Assembly: GCA_959604355.1 (NCBI GenBank)
Contig: CAUHAO010000024.1
Span: forward strand, 1-27,108
DNA from: an uncultured Eubacteriales bacterium
GTDB lineage: Bacteria; Bacillota; Clostridia; Oscillospirales; UBA644
DNA length: 27,108 nucleotides
Reading direction: 5' to 3'
Made by a program: the position numbers and the translations under genes. The notes beneath the pieces are model-generated. The model was not told the DNA's origin, made no database searches, and saw nothing but the letters and a program-made list of their open reading frames with translations. Positions 1 through 8,016 of the stretch are shown here, one piece after another; the stretch's first letter is position 1, and every line of letters starts with the position of its first letter.

Positions 1-182
1 GCTTAGGGCAAAGCCCGCAATTCTTGAGAAACAAGAATTGTTGCGAATATTATATTATAAGCAAAAATGCTTGCTTGCAAGGGCATTTTTGCGCAGCCAT
101 CAATAGAGCAAAGGCGCGTAATACGCGGCTTAGGGCAAAGCCCGCAATTCTTGAGAAACAAGAATTGTTGCGAATATTATAT
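1..182. repeat. Composite palindromic intergenic repeat, one and a half units
   Basis: A 55-base segment at 1-55 recurs identically at 128-182, giving a period of 127 bases. Each copy holds two hairpins: GGGC/GCCC with an AAA loop, and CAATTCTTG/CAAGAATTG with an AGAAA loop. The stretch between the copies holds a further hairpin at 61-92 (arms GCAAAAATGC and GCATTTTTGC) and a short one at 115-127 (CGCGT/ACGCG). The 57-108 part is present again at the far right end of the window. This looks like a dispersed REP-like or MITE-like family rather than a gene. The short reading frames across it carry no recognisable protein. Confidence 0.85.
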
Positions 183-254
183 CACAAAAAACGCAAATTG
201 TCAATGTAATCAAATAAAAAGCGTCCGGAAGAGCGAAAAAACGGGCGGATTCTC

Positions 255-283
255 TTGACAGAAAAGGTTTTTTGTGGTATCAT
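255..283 (+). promoter_or_regulatory. Promoter of the larA-like operon
   Basis: TTGACA at 255-260 and TATCAT at 278-283 are separated by exactly 17 bases, a near-consensus housekeeping sigma promoter. It lies about 49 bases before the first gene, whose ribosome binding site GGAGGAG is at 321-327. No operator is obvious. Confidence 0.8.
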
Positions 284-331
284 GTACAATGAATTATATT
301 GGAGTAATATGGTATCTTACGGAGGAGATCT

Positions 332-1579
332 ATGTTCAGAACAAGCAAAGAAGGTCTTACCGATGCGGAACTGCGTGAAGCGCTCGATGAGTCCCTTAAA
401 GGGAAAAAACTCAATAAAGTTCTTATTCTTCCGCCCGATTTCACGAGAATGTATTCCGGTGCGGGAAAAATAGTCGCCCGGTATTACGAAATGCTCAAAG
501 ACAAGTGTGAAGTCGATATAATGCCCGCGCTCGGTACACACGAGGCAATGACCGAGAAAGAATGGCGCGCATTTTTCGGCGACGGCGTTCCGTTTGAAAA
601 AATGATAGTGCATAACTGGCGCAGCGACGTCGTCAAACTCGGCGAAGTGCCCGCGGAGTTCGTAAGCGAGGTGTCCGAAGGGCTCGTAACGTCGAAAATA
701 GATGTCGAAGTCAACAAACGCCTGCTCGATAAATCGTATGACCTCATAATTTCGATAGGTCAGGTCGTGCCTCACGAGGTCGTCGGCATGGCTAATTATT
801 CCAAGAACATTTTTGTCGGCTGCGGCGGCAGCAGTATGATAAATTCGTCCCACATGCTCGGCGCGTTTTACGGCATGGAGCGTATTATGGGCAAGGATTT
901 CTCTCCCGTGCGCCGTGTTTTCGACTACGCCGAGGAGAATTTCATAAATAATATCCCGCTCATGTATGTGCTTACCGTCACCACCAACAAGGGCGATGAC
1001 ACGTTTATACATGGTTTGTATATAGGCAGAGAGCGCAAGCTCTTTGAAATGGCGGTGGCACATAGCCAGGAAATAAATCTTGTTCACATGAAACAGCCGC
1101 TTGATAAAGTTGTCGTAAATCTTGACGAGCGCGAGTTCAAGAGCACATGGCTCGGCAATAAAGCCGTTTACAGAACGAGAATGGCTATCCGCGACGGCGG
1201 CGAGCTGATAATCCTCGCAAAAGGCGTGCGTAAGTTCGGAGAAGACGACGAAAACGACCGCCTTATCCGAAAATACGGATATGTCGGACGCGAAAAAGTG
1301 CTTGAACTTGTAAAAGAAAACGAAGACTTGCAGAATAATCTTTCCGTCGCGGCGCATCTCATCCACGGCTCGTCCGACGGCAGATTTTCGATAAAGTATT
1401 GCACCGAAAACCTTACGGAGCAGGAAGTCCGCGGAGTTGCGTTCGGCTATGAGCCCTACGCGGAAGCGGTGAAGAAGTACGATCCCGCAAAGCTCGTTGA
1501 CGGCTTTAACGACGTTGACGGCGAACGCATTTTCTATATAAGCAATCCTGCGCTCGGTCTCTGGGTTTGGGATAAATAA
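332..1579 (+). CDS. LarA-family (DUF2088) nickel-pincer hydroxyacid racemase/epimerase homologue
   Basis: A 415-residue protein of the lactate racemase (LarA) superfamily, which interconverts 2-hydroxyacid epimers using a nickel pincer nucleotide bound to a lysine. Visible signatures are the DFTR motif (D36, R39), GTH (H70), and H148, K158 and H174. The 10- and 16-residue spacings of these last three match H174-K184-H200 of Lactiplantibacillus plantarum LarA, so the cofactor-lysine and nickel/catalytic histidines appear intact. The substrate cannot be read from sequence. Known homologues act on lactate, malate, phenyllactate, hydroxyglutarate or D-gluconate (2-epimerase). The neighbours 6-phosphogluconate dehydrogenase and a KDG-kinase-like protein favour an aldonate such as gluconate/mannonate (inference). 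The cofactor genes larB, larC and larE are not in this window. First gene of its operon, with a strong ribosome binding site 5 bases before ATG. Confidence 0.85.
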   Translation: MFRTSKEGLTDAELREALDESLKGKKLNKVLILPPDFTRMYSGAGKIVARYYEMLKDKCEVDIMPALGTHEAMTEKEWRAFFGDGVPFEKMIVHNWRSDVVKLGEVPAEFVSEVSEGLVTSKIDVEVNKRLLDKSYDLIISIGQVVPHEVVGMANYSKNIFVGCGGSSMINSSHMLGAFYGMERIMGKDFSPVRRVFDYAEENFINNIPLMYVLTVTTNKGDDTFIHGLYIGRERKLFEMAVAHSQEINLVHMKQPLDKVVVNLDEREFKSTWLGNKAVYRTRMAIRDGGELIILAKGVRKFGEDDENDRLIRKYGYVGREKVLELVKENEDLQNNLSVAAHLIHGSSDGRFSIKYCTENLTEQEVRGVAFGYEPYAEAVKKYDPAKLVDGFNDVDGERIFYISNPALGLWVWDK

Positions 1580-1588
1580 GAGGTCTGT

Positions 1589-2431
1589 ATGGATAAATTC
1601 ATAGATTTGCATACCCATTCGCTCAAAAGCGACGGCTCAATGACTCCCGCGGAGCTTGTGCGCCATGCGAAAGCAAGCGGCCTTTCCGCAGTTGCGCTGT
1701 CGGATCATGACACTCTCGACGGTGTTGCGGAAGCGGTTGCCGAAGGCGAGAAAATCGGGCTTGAAGTCGTTCCCGCAATAGAACTTTCTGCGATTTCTGA
1801 TACCGAGACGCACATCCTCGGCTATTATATCGACACCACGGATAAAACTCTTCTCAATCGCCTTGAAGATGTTCGCAGGGTACGCTTTGAGCGGCTTGAG
1901 CAAACATGTCGGGCTCTGCGTGATAACGGTTTTGACGTGACGATGGACGAGGCTCGTAAATACGCGGGCTCCGGCATCATCTGCCGAGCACATTTCGCGC
2001 GTCTTATGGCAGACAAGGGGTATGTGAAGTCACCGAAAGAGGCTTTTGATCTGTGGCTCGGCAACGGCAGACCGTGCTGCAACAATCAGCAGCTTCTGAC
2101 AGATGAGGAATGTGTTAAACTTATTAAAGGCGCCGGAGGGGCTGCGTTCGTTGCGCATCTTCATCTTACCCGTAAACCGCATGACGAACTCGCAGCATTC
2201 CTTACCCGGCTCAAAGGCGTCGGCCTTGACGGTGTGGAGGGTTATTACACGGAATACACTCCGGAAATGCAGGATGAATACCAACAGATGGCTAAAGACC
2301 TTGGCCTTATGATATCGGGCGGCACGGATTTTCACGGTGCTATGAAGCCTCATATTTCAATCGGTAAAGGTCTCGGTAATTTGCAGATACCGTACTCGGT
2401 ACTTGAAAATATTAAAAATACAGTTCGATAA
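1589..2431 (+). CDS. PHP-domain metal-dependent phosphoesterase
   Basis: A 280-residue protein of the PHP family, in the free-standing group that includes RNase AM/TrpH-type enzymes acting on nucleoside 3',5'-bisphosphates or RNA 5' ends. The metal site is complete: H8-x-H10 and D15 at the N terminus, SDHD (H40, D41), E65, H75, and the C-terminal D247-x-H249 in GGTDFHG. Length is normal for the family. It starts 9 bases after the larA-like gene, with AGAGGT before its ATG, so it is cotranscribed. Family identity is firm. The substrate is not determined and may be a sugar phosphate or a nucleotide. Confidence 0.85.
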   Translation: MDKFIDLHTHSLKSDGSMTPAELVRHAKASGLSAVALSDHDTLDGVAEAVAEGEKIGLEVVPAIELSAISDTETHILGYYIDTTDKTLLNRLEDVRRVRFERLEQTCRALRDNGFDVTMDEARKYAGSGIICRAHFARLMADKGYVKSPKEAFDLWLGNGRPCCNNQQLLTDEECVKLIKGAGGAAFVAHLHLTRKPHDELAAFLTRLKGVGLDGVEGYYTEYTPEMQDEYQQMAKDLGLMISGGTDFHGAMKPHISIGKGLGNLQIPYSVLENIKNTVR

Positions 2432-2450
2432 ATAGAAAGGATTTACGCAC

Positions 2451-3902
2451 ATGAAAAAATCTGACATCGGCCTCATCGGCCTTGCAGTAATGGGTGAAAA
2501 CCTTGTCATCAACATGGAGAGCAAGGGCTTTACCGTTTCCGTATTTAACCGTACCACACAGAAAGTCACGGATTTTGTCAACGGCAGAGCAAAGGGCAAG
2601 AATATCGTCGGAACATATTCCCTCGAAGAACTTGTCGCGTCTCTTGAAAAGCCGCGCAAAGTCATGATGATGGTCAAAGCGGGTGAGCCGGTTGACCATA
2701 TGATAAACGCTCTTCTGCCCCTTCTCGAAGAAGGTGACGTGATTATCGACGGCGGCAACTCCCATTTCCCGGATACTGCCCGCCGCACCGCGCTCGTTGA
2801 GAGCAAAGGCATGCTTTATATCGGTACAGGCGTTTCCGGCGGCGAAGAGGGCGCGCTCAACGGCCCGTCCATGATGCCCGGCGGCTCGCCCAAGGCGTGG
2901 CCAATCGTAAAGCCGATTTTTCAGGCTATCTGCGCAAAGGTCGAAGACGGTACTCCGTGCTGCGACTGGGTCGGTGAGAACGGTGCGGGTCATTTCGTTA
3001 AAATGGTCCATAACGGCATCGAATACGGCGATATGCAGCTGATCTGCGAAGCGTATCAGCTTATGCGCGATTATCTCGGTATGAGCGATGACGAAATGCA
3101 CGAGGTTTTTGCAGAGTGGAACACCCAGGAGCTTGACTCCTATCTTATCGAAATCACAAGAGATATTCTTGCATATAAAGATACTGACGGCTCTCCGATA
3201 GTCGAAAAAATACTCGACACCGCGGGTCAGAAGGGTACCGGTAAATGGACAGGTATCGCGGCTCTTGACGAGGGCGTTCCGCTGACCCTCATCGGCGAAG
3301 CGGTATTTTCCCGCTGCCTGAGCGCTATGAAAGAAGAACGTGTTGCGGCATCCAAGATACTCACCGGACCGAAGCCGAAGTTCGAGGGCGACAAAAAAGC
3401 GTTCATAAACGATATCAAACACGCCCTCTTTGCTTCCAAGATCGTTTCCTACGCTCAGGGTTACACTCTCATGCGCAGCGCGGCAAAGACCTATGGCTGG
3501 AACCTCAACTACGGCGGCATCGCTCTTATGTGGCGCGGGGGCTGCATAATCAGAAGCGTATTCCTCGGCAAGATAAAGGAAGCTTATGATAACAATCCCG
3601 AACTCACGAACCTTCTCCTTGATCCCTACTTCAAGAACGTCATCGAGGAAAATCAGGCAGGCTGGCGCCGTGTCTGCGCGGCGGCAATGCTTAACGGCAT
3701 CCCCGTTCCGGCAATGAGCACCGCTCTCGGATACTTCGACGGCTACCGCTGCGAACGTCTCCCCGCAAACCTGCTTCAGGCACAGCGTGACTATTTCGGC
3801 GCACACACCTACGAACGCGTCGATCACGCGCGCGGTGAGTTCTTCCATACCAATTGGACCGGGAACGGCGGGAATACTGCGGCAACACAGTACAACGCTT
3901 AA
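2451..3902 (+). CDS. gnd: 6-phosphogluconate dehydrogenase, decarboxylating
   Basis: A 483-residue enzyme of the oxidative pentose phosphate pathway, converting 6-phosphogluconate to ribulose 5-phosphate plus CO2. The N-terminal Rossmann fold has GLAVMG at 10-15. N33-R34-T35 after the second strand is typical of NADP-preferring Gnd. The substrate-binding block follows (GGNSHFPDT, GVSGGEEGA, HNGIEYGDMQ), with the helical C-terminal domain after it. Full length, with the usual tail region. It follows the PHP gene by 19 bases, with AAAGGA before its ATG. Its place between a LarA-like epimerase and a KDG-kinase-like kinase suggests gluconate use rather than only NADPH supply (inference). Confidence 0.96.
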   Translation: MKKSDIGLIGLAVMGENLVINMESKGFTVSVFNRTTQKVTDFVNGRAKGKNIVGTYSLEELVASLEKPRKVMMMVKAGEPVDHMINALLPLLEEGDVIIDGGNSHFPDTARRTALVESKGMLYIGTGVSGGEEGALNGPSMMPGGSPKAWPIVKPIFQAICAKVEDGTPCCDWVGENGAGHFVKMVHNGIEYGDMQLICEAYQLMRDYLGMSDDEMHEVFAEWNTQELDSYLIEITRDILAYKDTDGSPIVEKILDTAGQKGTGKWTGIAALDEGVPLTLIGEAVFSRCLSAMKEERVAASKILTGPKPKFEGDKKAFINDIKHALFASKIVSYAQGYTLMRSAAKTYGWNLNYGGIALMWRGGCIIRSVFLGKIKEAYDNNPELTNLLLDPYFKNVIEENQAGWRRVCAAAMLNGIPVPAMSTALGYFDGYRCERLPANLLQAQRDYFGAHTYERVDHARGEFFHTNWTGNGGNTAATQYNA

Positions 3903-3904
3903 TT

Positions 3905-4094
3905 ACGGATAAAATTTGCGAACTGCGTCGTTATCTGCGCTTGACGCTTCGGTTACATACACAAAGTATGCGCCCTTGCGTCTGCGCTTGAAGCCTTGCA
4001 TTTCATCAAATTTTCTCTCGTAATTGAAGCTCTGCGGTATGCGGAAAAATAACGGATAAAATTTGCGAACTGCGTCGTTATCTGCGCTTGACGC
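3905..4094. repeat. Duplicated 43-bp element with palindromic core in the gnd-pfkB gap
   Basis: A 43-base sequence at 3905-3947 (starting ACGGATAAAATTTGCG) recurs identically at 4052-4094. The first copy also opens a large imperfect inverted repeat: AAAATTTG at 3911-3918 faces CAAATTTT at 4007-4014. An inner GCGTC...GACGC stem lies inside each copy. No open reading frame fits. It looks like a dispersed palindromic element inserted in the operon, which widens the gap before the kinase to 222 bases. It may form an RNA structure that attenuates or stabilises the transcript (inference). Confidence 0.8.
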
Positions 4095-4124
4095 ATGATT
4101 ACTTACAAATAAAGAGGTAGTATT

Positions 4125-5198
4125 ATGGAATTAAGAAAAAATTACAAATATGCTCTTGTAGTGCCTACCAGTATGGGTGTTCGCATATGCCCGCCCAACG
4201 GTCAGCCCGTTGCGTCGTCTGACACGTTTGTCATGCAGGCGACGAGCGCCGAGACGAACGTTGCGTCCATAGCATCGTATCTCGGTATGCCCGTAAAGGT
4301 CCTCACAACCTTCGTCAAAGACAGCCCCGTCGCGGATTTCATCAAACGCAATCTGCGTTCCCGCGGTATGGACTTTGAAGGTAAAGAAGTTGAGCAGGGC
4401 GGCCCCTGGGGTTACAGACATCAGTTTAACATTGCCGACAGCGGCTACGGCAGCCGCGGTCCTCGCGTTCAGAATGACCGTGCGGGCGAAGTCGGCAGAA
4501 CTCTGAATATCAAAGACTTTGACCTTGACCGTATTTTCGGCGAAGAAGGTGTCGGAATCCTTCATCTTTCGGGTCTTGTCGGCGCGCTCTCACATGAAAC
4601 GAGCATCTTCTGCCTTGAGCTTGCAAGAGCAGCAAAAAAATACGGTACACTCATTTCCTTCGACCTCAACTACCGTGCGTCTTTTTGGAAGGGCAGAGAA
4701 GAGGAACTGCGTAAAATATTCACCGAAATCGCATCCGTTGCGGATATTCTTGTCGGCAACGAGGAAGATTTCCAGCTTTGTCTCGGAATAAAAGGCCCTG
4801 AAGCGGGTGGCAAGGATATTGCTGCGAAGATTGATGGCTTCAAGGGCATGATCGAATGTGTCAAGCGTGAATTTCCTCATGCGTCTGTCTTTGCGACGAC
4901 CCTGCGCCAGGTCGTTAACGTAAACAATCACCTCTGGGGCGCTATAATGCTCACGGGTGACGAGTGGCATGTTGTCGAGCCTCGCCCGATAACAGTTCTC
5001 GACCGTATAGGCGGCGGCGATGGCTTTGTCGGAGGTCTGCTTTACGCGATACTCAAAGGTTGGGAAAGCGAAAAATGGATCCAGTTCGGTTGGGCAAGTG
5101 GCGCGCTCGCGACGACGTTCCTCACCGACTACGCACAGCCGTCCGACGAGGAACAGATATGGAGCATTTGGGGCGGCAACGCAAGGGTAAAAAGATAA
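4125..5198 (+). CDS. PfkB-family carbohydrate kinase, 2-keto-3-deoxygluconate kinase-like
   Basis: A 357-residue ribokinase/PfkB-fold kinase. The C-terminal anion-hole and catalytic motif is DRIGGGDGF, with catalytic base D299 and GGGD at 296-299. The central SFDLNYRASFW segment resembles the SFD-N-R-LW motif of 2-keto-3-deoxygluconate kinases. KDG kinase makes KDPG in the hexuronate and modified Entner-Doudoroff routes. That would suit an operon whose first enzyme may epimerise gluconate and mannonate (inference). It is about 30-40 residues longer than typical KdgK. The ATG has AGAGGT upstream. It is separated from gnd by the duplicated palindromic element and closed by a strong terminator. 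Substrate confidence is moderate; fold confidence is high. Confidence 0.85.
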   Translation: MELRKNYKYALVVPTSMGVRICPPNGQPVASSDTFVMQATSAETNVASIASYLGMPVKVLTTFVKDSPVADFIKRNLRSRGMDFEGKEVEQGGPWGYRHQFNIADSGYGSRGPRVQNDRAGEVGRTLNIKDFDLDRIFGEEGVGILHLSGLVGALSHETSIFCLELARAAKKYGTLISFDLNYRASFWKGREEELRKIFTEIASVADILVGNEEDFQLCLGIKGPEAGGKDIAAKIDGFKGMIECVKREFPHASVFATTLRQVVNVNNHLWGAIMLTGDEWHVVEPRPITVLDRIGGGDGFVGGLLYAILKGWESEKWIQFGWASGALATTFLTDYAQPSDEEQIWSIWGGNARVKR

Positions 5199-5217
5199 AT
5201 ATTATCAATATACGGAT

Positions 5218-5250
5218 GAGGCACACGGAAGTACCGTGTGCCTCGTTTTA
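5218..5250 (+). terminator. Intrinsic terminator after the pfkB-type kinase
   Basis: A perfect 11-bp stem (GAGGCACACGG at 5218-5228, CCGTGTGCCTC at 5234-5244, loop AAGTA) is followed by GTTTTATATTTG. It ends the plus-strand operon. It sits between convergent genes and may weakly serve mnmA from the other side, but the T-rich tract is on the plus strand. Confidence 0.92.
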
Positions 5251-5269
5251 TATTTGTTGTGAATGACTT

Positions 5270-6292
5270 CTATACAATTATTCCGCCGCACAGAATTTTG
5301 TCGCCGTCATAACAAACTGCAGACTGTCCCGCAGTCACCGCGCGCTGGGGCTCGTCAAATTTGACCGAAAATCCGTTATCGGATACCGATACCGTGCCGT
5401 GAGCGCCTTTGTGGGCGTAACGTATTTTTACATCTGCGTCGAAGGTTGCCGTATTTTCGGGCAAAAGCGCCTGAAAATTCGCATTTCTGCATTTGAGAGA
5501 GGTGTAATCGGTCACGTCGTTGCGGCTGAGAATAACTCGGTTTTTTTCAGCATCTATGCCACATACATAAACTGGTGTGCCGAGCGCTATGCCGAGATTT
5601 TTGCGTTGTCCGACGGTATATCTTATGATGCCTTTATGTACTCCGACCGCGCGATTTTCATCCCGCAGCCAAAATTCGCCTTCCGGGAACTTTCCGACAT
5701 GTTCTTCAATGAACGCGGCATAATTTCCGTCGGGGACGAAACACAAGTCAAGACTGTCAGGCTTCTCCGCCACGGGCAGACCGAGATCATGGGCCTGTTT
5801 GCGTACGTCGGGCTTGAATTCATTGTAAAGCGGCAGAATGAGCATGCTCAACTGCTTCTGTGTCAGCCCCCAAAGCATATAGCTTTGGTCTTTATCCGCA
5901 GATTTTCGTACGAAATAACGCCCGTTTTTGCATCCGACTCCCGCGTAATGGCCCGTTGCGATGTCTTCCGCTCCGATTTTTTCAGCGTAATCGCAGAGCG
6001 CTTTGAATTTCACGTTCGGGTTGCATACGGTGCACGGGTTGGGAGTGCGTCCTCGCTTGTAATTTTCGAGAAAATCGCGTATGACGATATCCTCAAATTC
6101 TTTTGTGCAGTCGAGCGTGTCAAAATCTATTCCGATATGTTCGGCCACGCGTTTCGCGTCCCGTAAGCCTTCCTCGGAATATTTGTGCATAACGCAATAG
6201 ACGCCGACAACGTTATAGCCGCTCTGTTTGAGCCGTGCCGCCGCAGTAGAGCTGTCTACGCCGCCGCTGAGCCCGAGGACTGCGGTTTTCAT
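5270..6292 (-). CDS. mnmA: tRNA-specific 2-thiouridylase MnmA
   Basis: A 340-residue enzyme that installs sulfur at C2 of wobble uridine 34 in tRNA(Lys, Glu, Gln), using ATP and persulfide sulfur relayed from a cysteine desulfurase. The PP-loop SGGVDSS is at 9-15. The catalytic cysteine is C87 in TPNPCTVCN and the partner cysteine is C184 in DSLDLCFV, where many family members have DSTGICF. The TVGQRKNLGI motif is present in the central domain. Slightly short but complete, ending in the beta-barrel domain. Its ATG overlaps the stop of nifU by one base (TGATG), so translation is coupled. Placement after nifS and nifU gives it a dedicated sulfur donor. Confidence 0.96.
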   Translation of the reverse strand: MKTAVLGLSGGVDSSTAAARLKQSGYNVVGVYCVMHKYSEEGLRDAKRVAEHIGIDFDTLDCTKEFEDIVIRDFLENYKRGRTPNPCTVCNPNVKFKALCDYAEKIGAEDIATGHYAGVGCKNGRYFVRKSADKDQSYMLWGLTQKQLSMLILPLYNEFKPDVRKQAHDLGLPVAEKPDSLDLCFVPDGNYAAFIEEHVGKFPEGEFWLRDENRAVGVHKGIIRYTVGQRKNLGIALGTPVYVCGIDAEKNRVILSRNDVTDYTSLKCRNANFQALLPENTATFDADVKIRYAHKGAHGTVSVSDNGFSVKFDEPQRAVTAGQSAVCYDGDKILCGGIIV

Positions 6293-6732
6293 CAGGTTTT
6301 ATCGCAGCTTCCGCAGCAAGCGCCGCATATCTGCGCTTCGTCAAGGCCGTATTCTTTCGGGTCGATGTTGTTTTTCTTGAGATAGTCGATTACCGCCGCT
6401 TTTATCGCTTCTTCTGCCAGAACGGAGCAGTGTATTTTTACCGGGGGCAGACCGTCGAGAGCTTCAACGACCGCCTTGTTGGTGAGCTTGAGTGCCTCGG
6501 TGAGCGGCTTGCCTTTGACGAGTTCCGTAGCCATCGAGCTTGTCGCAACAGCCGCGCCGCATCCGAAAGTTTTGAACTTCGCGTCAACGACGATGCCGTC
6601 TTCGATCTTGAGGAACATTTTCATTATGTCGCCGCATTTCGCGTTGCCGACTTCGCCGACGCCGTCAGCGTTTTCTATCTCTCCGACGTTACGGGGATTT
6701 GTGAAATGGTCTAATACTTTATCGCTGTACAT
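6292..6732 (-). CDS. nifU: NifU/IscU-type Fe-S cluster scaffold protein
   Basis: A 146-residue IscU-fold scaffold on which Fe-S clusters are built from sulfur delivered by the adjacent desulfurase. The three ligand cysteines are visible: C33 in NAKCGD (with D35), C58 in FGCGAA and C102 in HCSVLAEEA. An unusual cysteine-rich tail (C136, C139, C140, C143) follows the normal fold and could bind metal; its function is unknown. The start is supported by a GGAAAGGAAG ribosome binding site, 17 bases after nifS. Symbol usage varies: nifU, iscU or sufU-like. Because D35 and the HCS motif are present, the IscU/NifU-N type is favoured over SufU. Confidence 0.95.
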   Translation of the reverse strand: MYSDKVLDHFTNPRNVGEIENADGVGEVGNAKCGDIMKMFLKIEDGIVVDAKFKTFGCGAAVATSSMATELVKGKPLTEALKLTNKAVVEALDGLPPVKIHCSVLAEEAIKAAVIDYLKKNNIDPKEYGLDEAQICGACCGSCDKT

Positions 6733-6749
6733 ATTGTATCTTCCTTTCC

Positions 6750-7916
6750 TCAGTCCTTCTGTCCGTGCCAGAGCGGCGACATGTCGCGCAGTCTCTGAAC
6801 TATCACGGGAAAAGTTTCAAGAATATAATCTACTTCTTCTTCGGTGTTATATTTGTCGAGGCTGAAACGTATCGAGCCGTGTGCCGTTTCCGCGTTGAGT
6901 CCTATTGCGAGCAGAACATGAGACGGGTCGAGAGAGCCTGACGTGCAGGCGGAGCCTGATGACGCGCAGATGCCCTTGATATCCATCATAAGCAGCATGG
7001 ATTCGCCTTCAATATATTTAATGCTTATGTTCGCGATGCCGGGGAGAGTGTCATGTGACGGGGTGTTAACCTTGACGCAAGGGATGCGTTCTGCCAGCCC
7101 GTTGAGAAGCTTGTCCTTGAGATAGGTAACGCGTTTCATATTTTCATCCATTTCGGCTACGGCAAGCTCAATGGCTTTGCCCATACCTACGATGGACGCG
7201 GTGTTTTCCGTTCCCGCGCGTTTTTTGTTTTCCTGACCTCCGCCGTCGATGAGGTTCGGCAGAATGATACCTTTTCTGATATACAGAGCGCCGACGCCCT
7301 TGGGAGCGTTGAATTTATGCGCGGACATCGAAAGCATGTCGACATTCATTGCCTTGACGTCAACGGGAATATGTCCGATAGCCTGTACTGCGTCGGTGTG
7401 GAAGTAAACTCCGTGTTCGCGAGCTATGCGTCCTATTTCCGAGACGGGCTCGATTGTTCCTATCTCGTTGTTGGCTGTCATTATCGTGATGAGGACGGTG
7501 TCGGGGCGGATCGCTTTTTCAACGTCCGCGGGGTTTACGAATCCGTCTTTGTCAACGTCCAGAAGCGTTATGTCCCAGCCGTCTTTTTTCAGCGCGTCGA
7601 GCGAATGCAGGACCGCGTGATGCTCTATTTTCGAGGAAATAATATGTTTTCCTTTTTTCGCGAGTTTTTTCGCCGTGCTTTTTATTGCCCAGTTATCGGC
7701 TTCCGAGCCGCCCGCGGTGAAATATATCTCCGACGGGTCGCAATTTATCGCTTTTGCGACTTTTTCTCTTGCCTCTGCTATCGCTTTACGGACTTCCAGA
7801 CCTGCCTGGTGGATACTGCTCGGGTTCCCGTACATTTCGGTGAAAAACGGCAGCATTTCAGCGACTACGCGCTCGTCTGTGCGAGTTGTTGCGGCGTTAT
7901 CCGCGTATACTCTCAT
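6750..7916 (-). CDS. nifS: Cysteine desulfurase, NifS/IscS family
   Basis: A 388-residue PLP enzyme converting cysteine to alanine and a protein persulfide. PLP lysine K201 lies in SAHKFNAPKG, H100 in KIEHHAV stacks on the cofactor, and persulfide cysteine C324 lies in SGSACTSG on a long group-I-type loop. It feeds both NifU and MnmA encoded directly downstream. The start has AAGGGG a few bases before the ATG. Upstream of it, 7917-8016 is an AT-rich gap. That gap contains an ACTA-AAA-TAGT dyad and TTGAAT as a possible -35, but I could not fit a convincing promoter, so transcription may also read in from the M42 operon. Confidence 0.95.
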   Translation of the reverse strand: MRVYADNAATTRTDERVVAEMLPFFTEMYGNPSSIHQAGLEVRKAIAEAREKVAKAINCDPSEIYFTAGGSEADNWAIKSTAKKLAKKGKHIISSKIEHHAVLHSLDALKKDGWDITLLDVDKDGFVNPADVEKAIRPDTVLITIMTANNEIGTIEPVSEIGRIAREHGVYFHTDAVQAIGHIPVDVKAMNVDMLSMSAHKFNAPKGVGALYIRKGIILPNLIDGGGQENKKRAGTENTASIVGMGKAIELAVAEMDENMKRVTYLKDKLLNGLAERIPCVKVNTPSHDTLPGIANISIKYIEGESMLLMMDIKGICASSGSACTSGSLDPSHVLLAIGLNAETAHGSIRFSLDKYNTEEEVDYILETFPVIVQRLRDMSPLWHGQKD

Positions 7917-8016
7917 ATAATCAACCCCTTGGATGAGATTTTGTATTTTAAATAATACTATTTTAGTCTTATTTTATCATCGATATTCAAATAATATGTG
8001 AAGAAGAACGCAATAT

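Noticed and set aside
1..182. CRISPR-like array at the left end
   Set aside because: There are only two copies of a 55-base unit with a 127-base period. They hold multiple internal palindromes and the intervening DNA is itself a dispersed repeat, which is not repeat-spacer architecture.
317..1618. 433-codon minus-strand frame opposite the larA-like gene
   Set aside because: The plus strand has a consensus promoter, a ribosome binding site and intact LarA residues. The antisense product is not recognisable.
2412..3848. 478-codon minus-strand frame opposite gnd
   Set aside because: It is the antisense of an unmistakable 6-phosphogluconate dehydrogenase.
7917..8016. IscR-type operator upstream of nifS
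   Set aside because: An ACTA-AAA-TAGT dyad exists, but the region is so AT-rich that it may be chance, and I cannot match it to a known Fe-S regulator motif.
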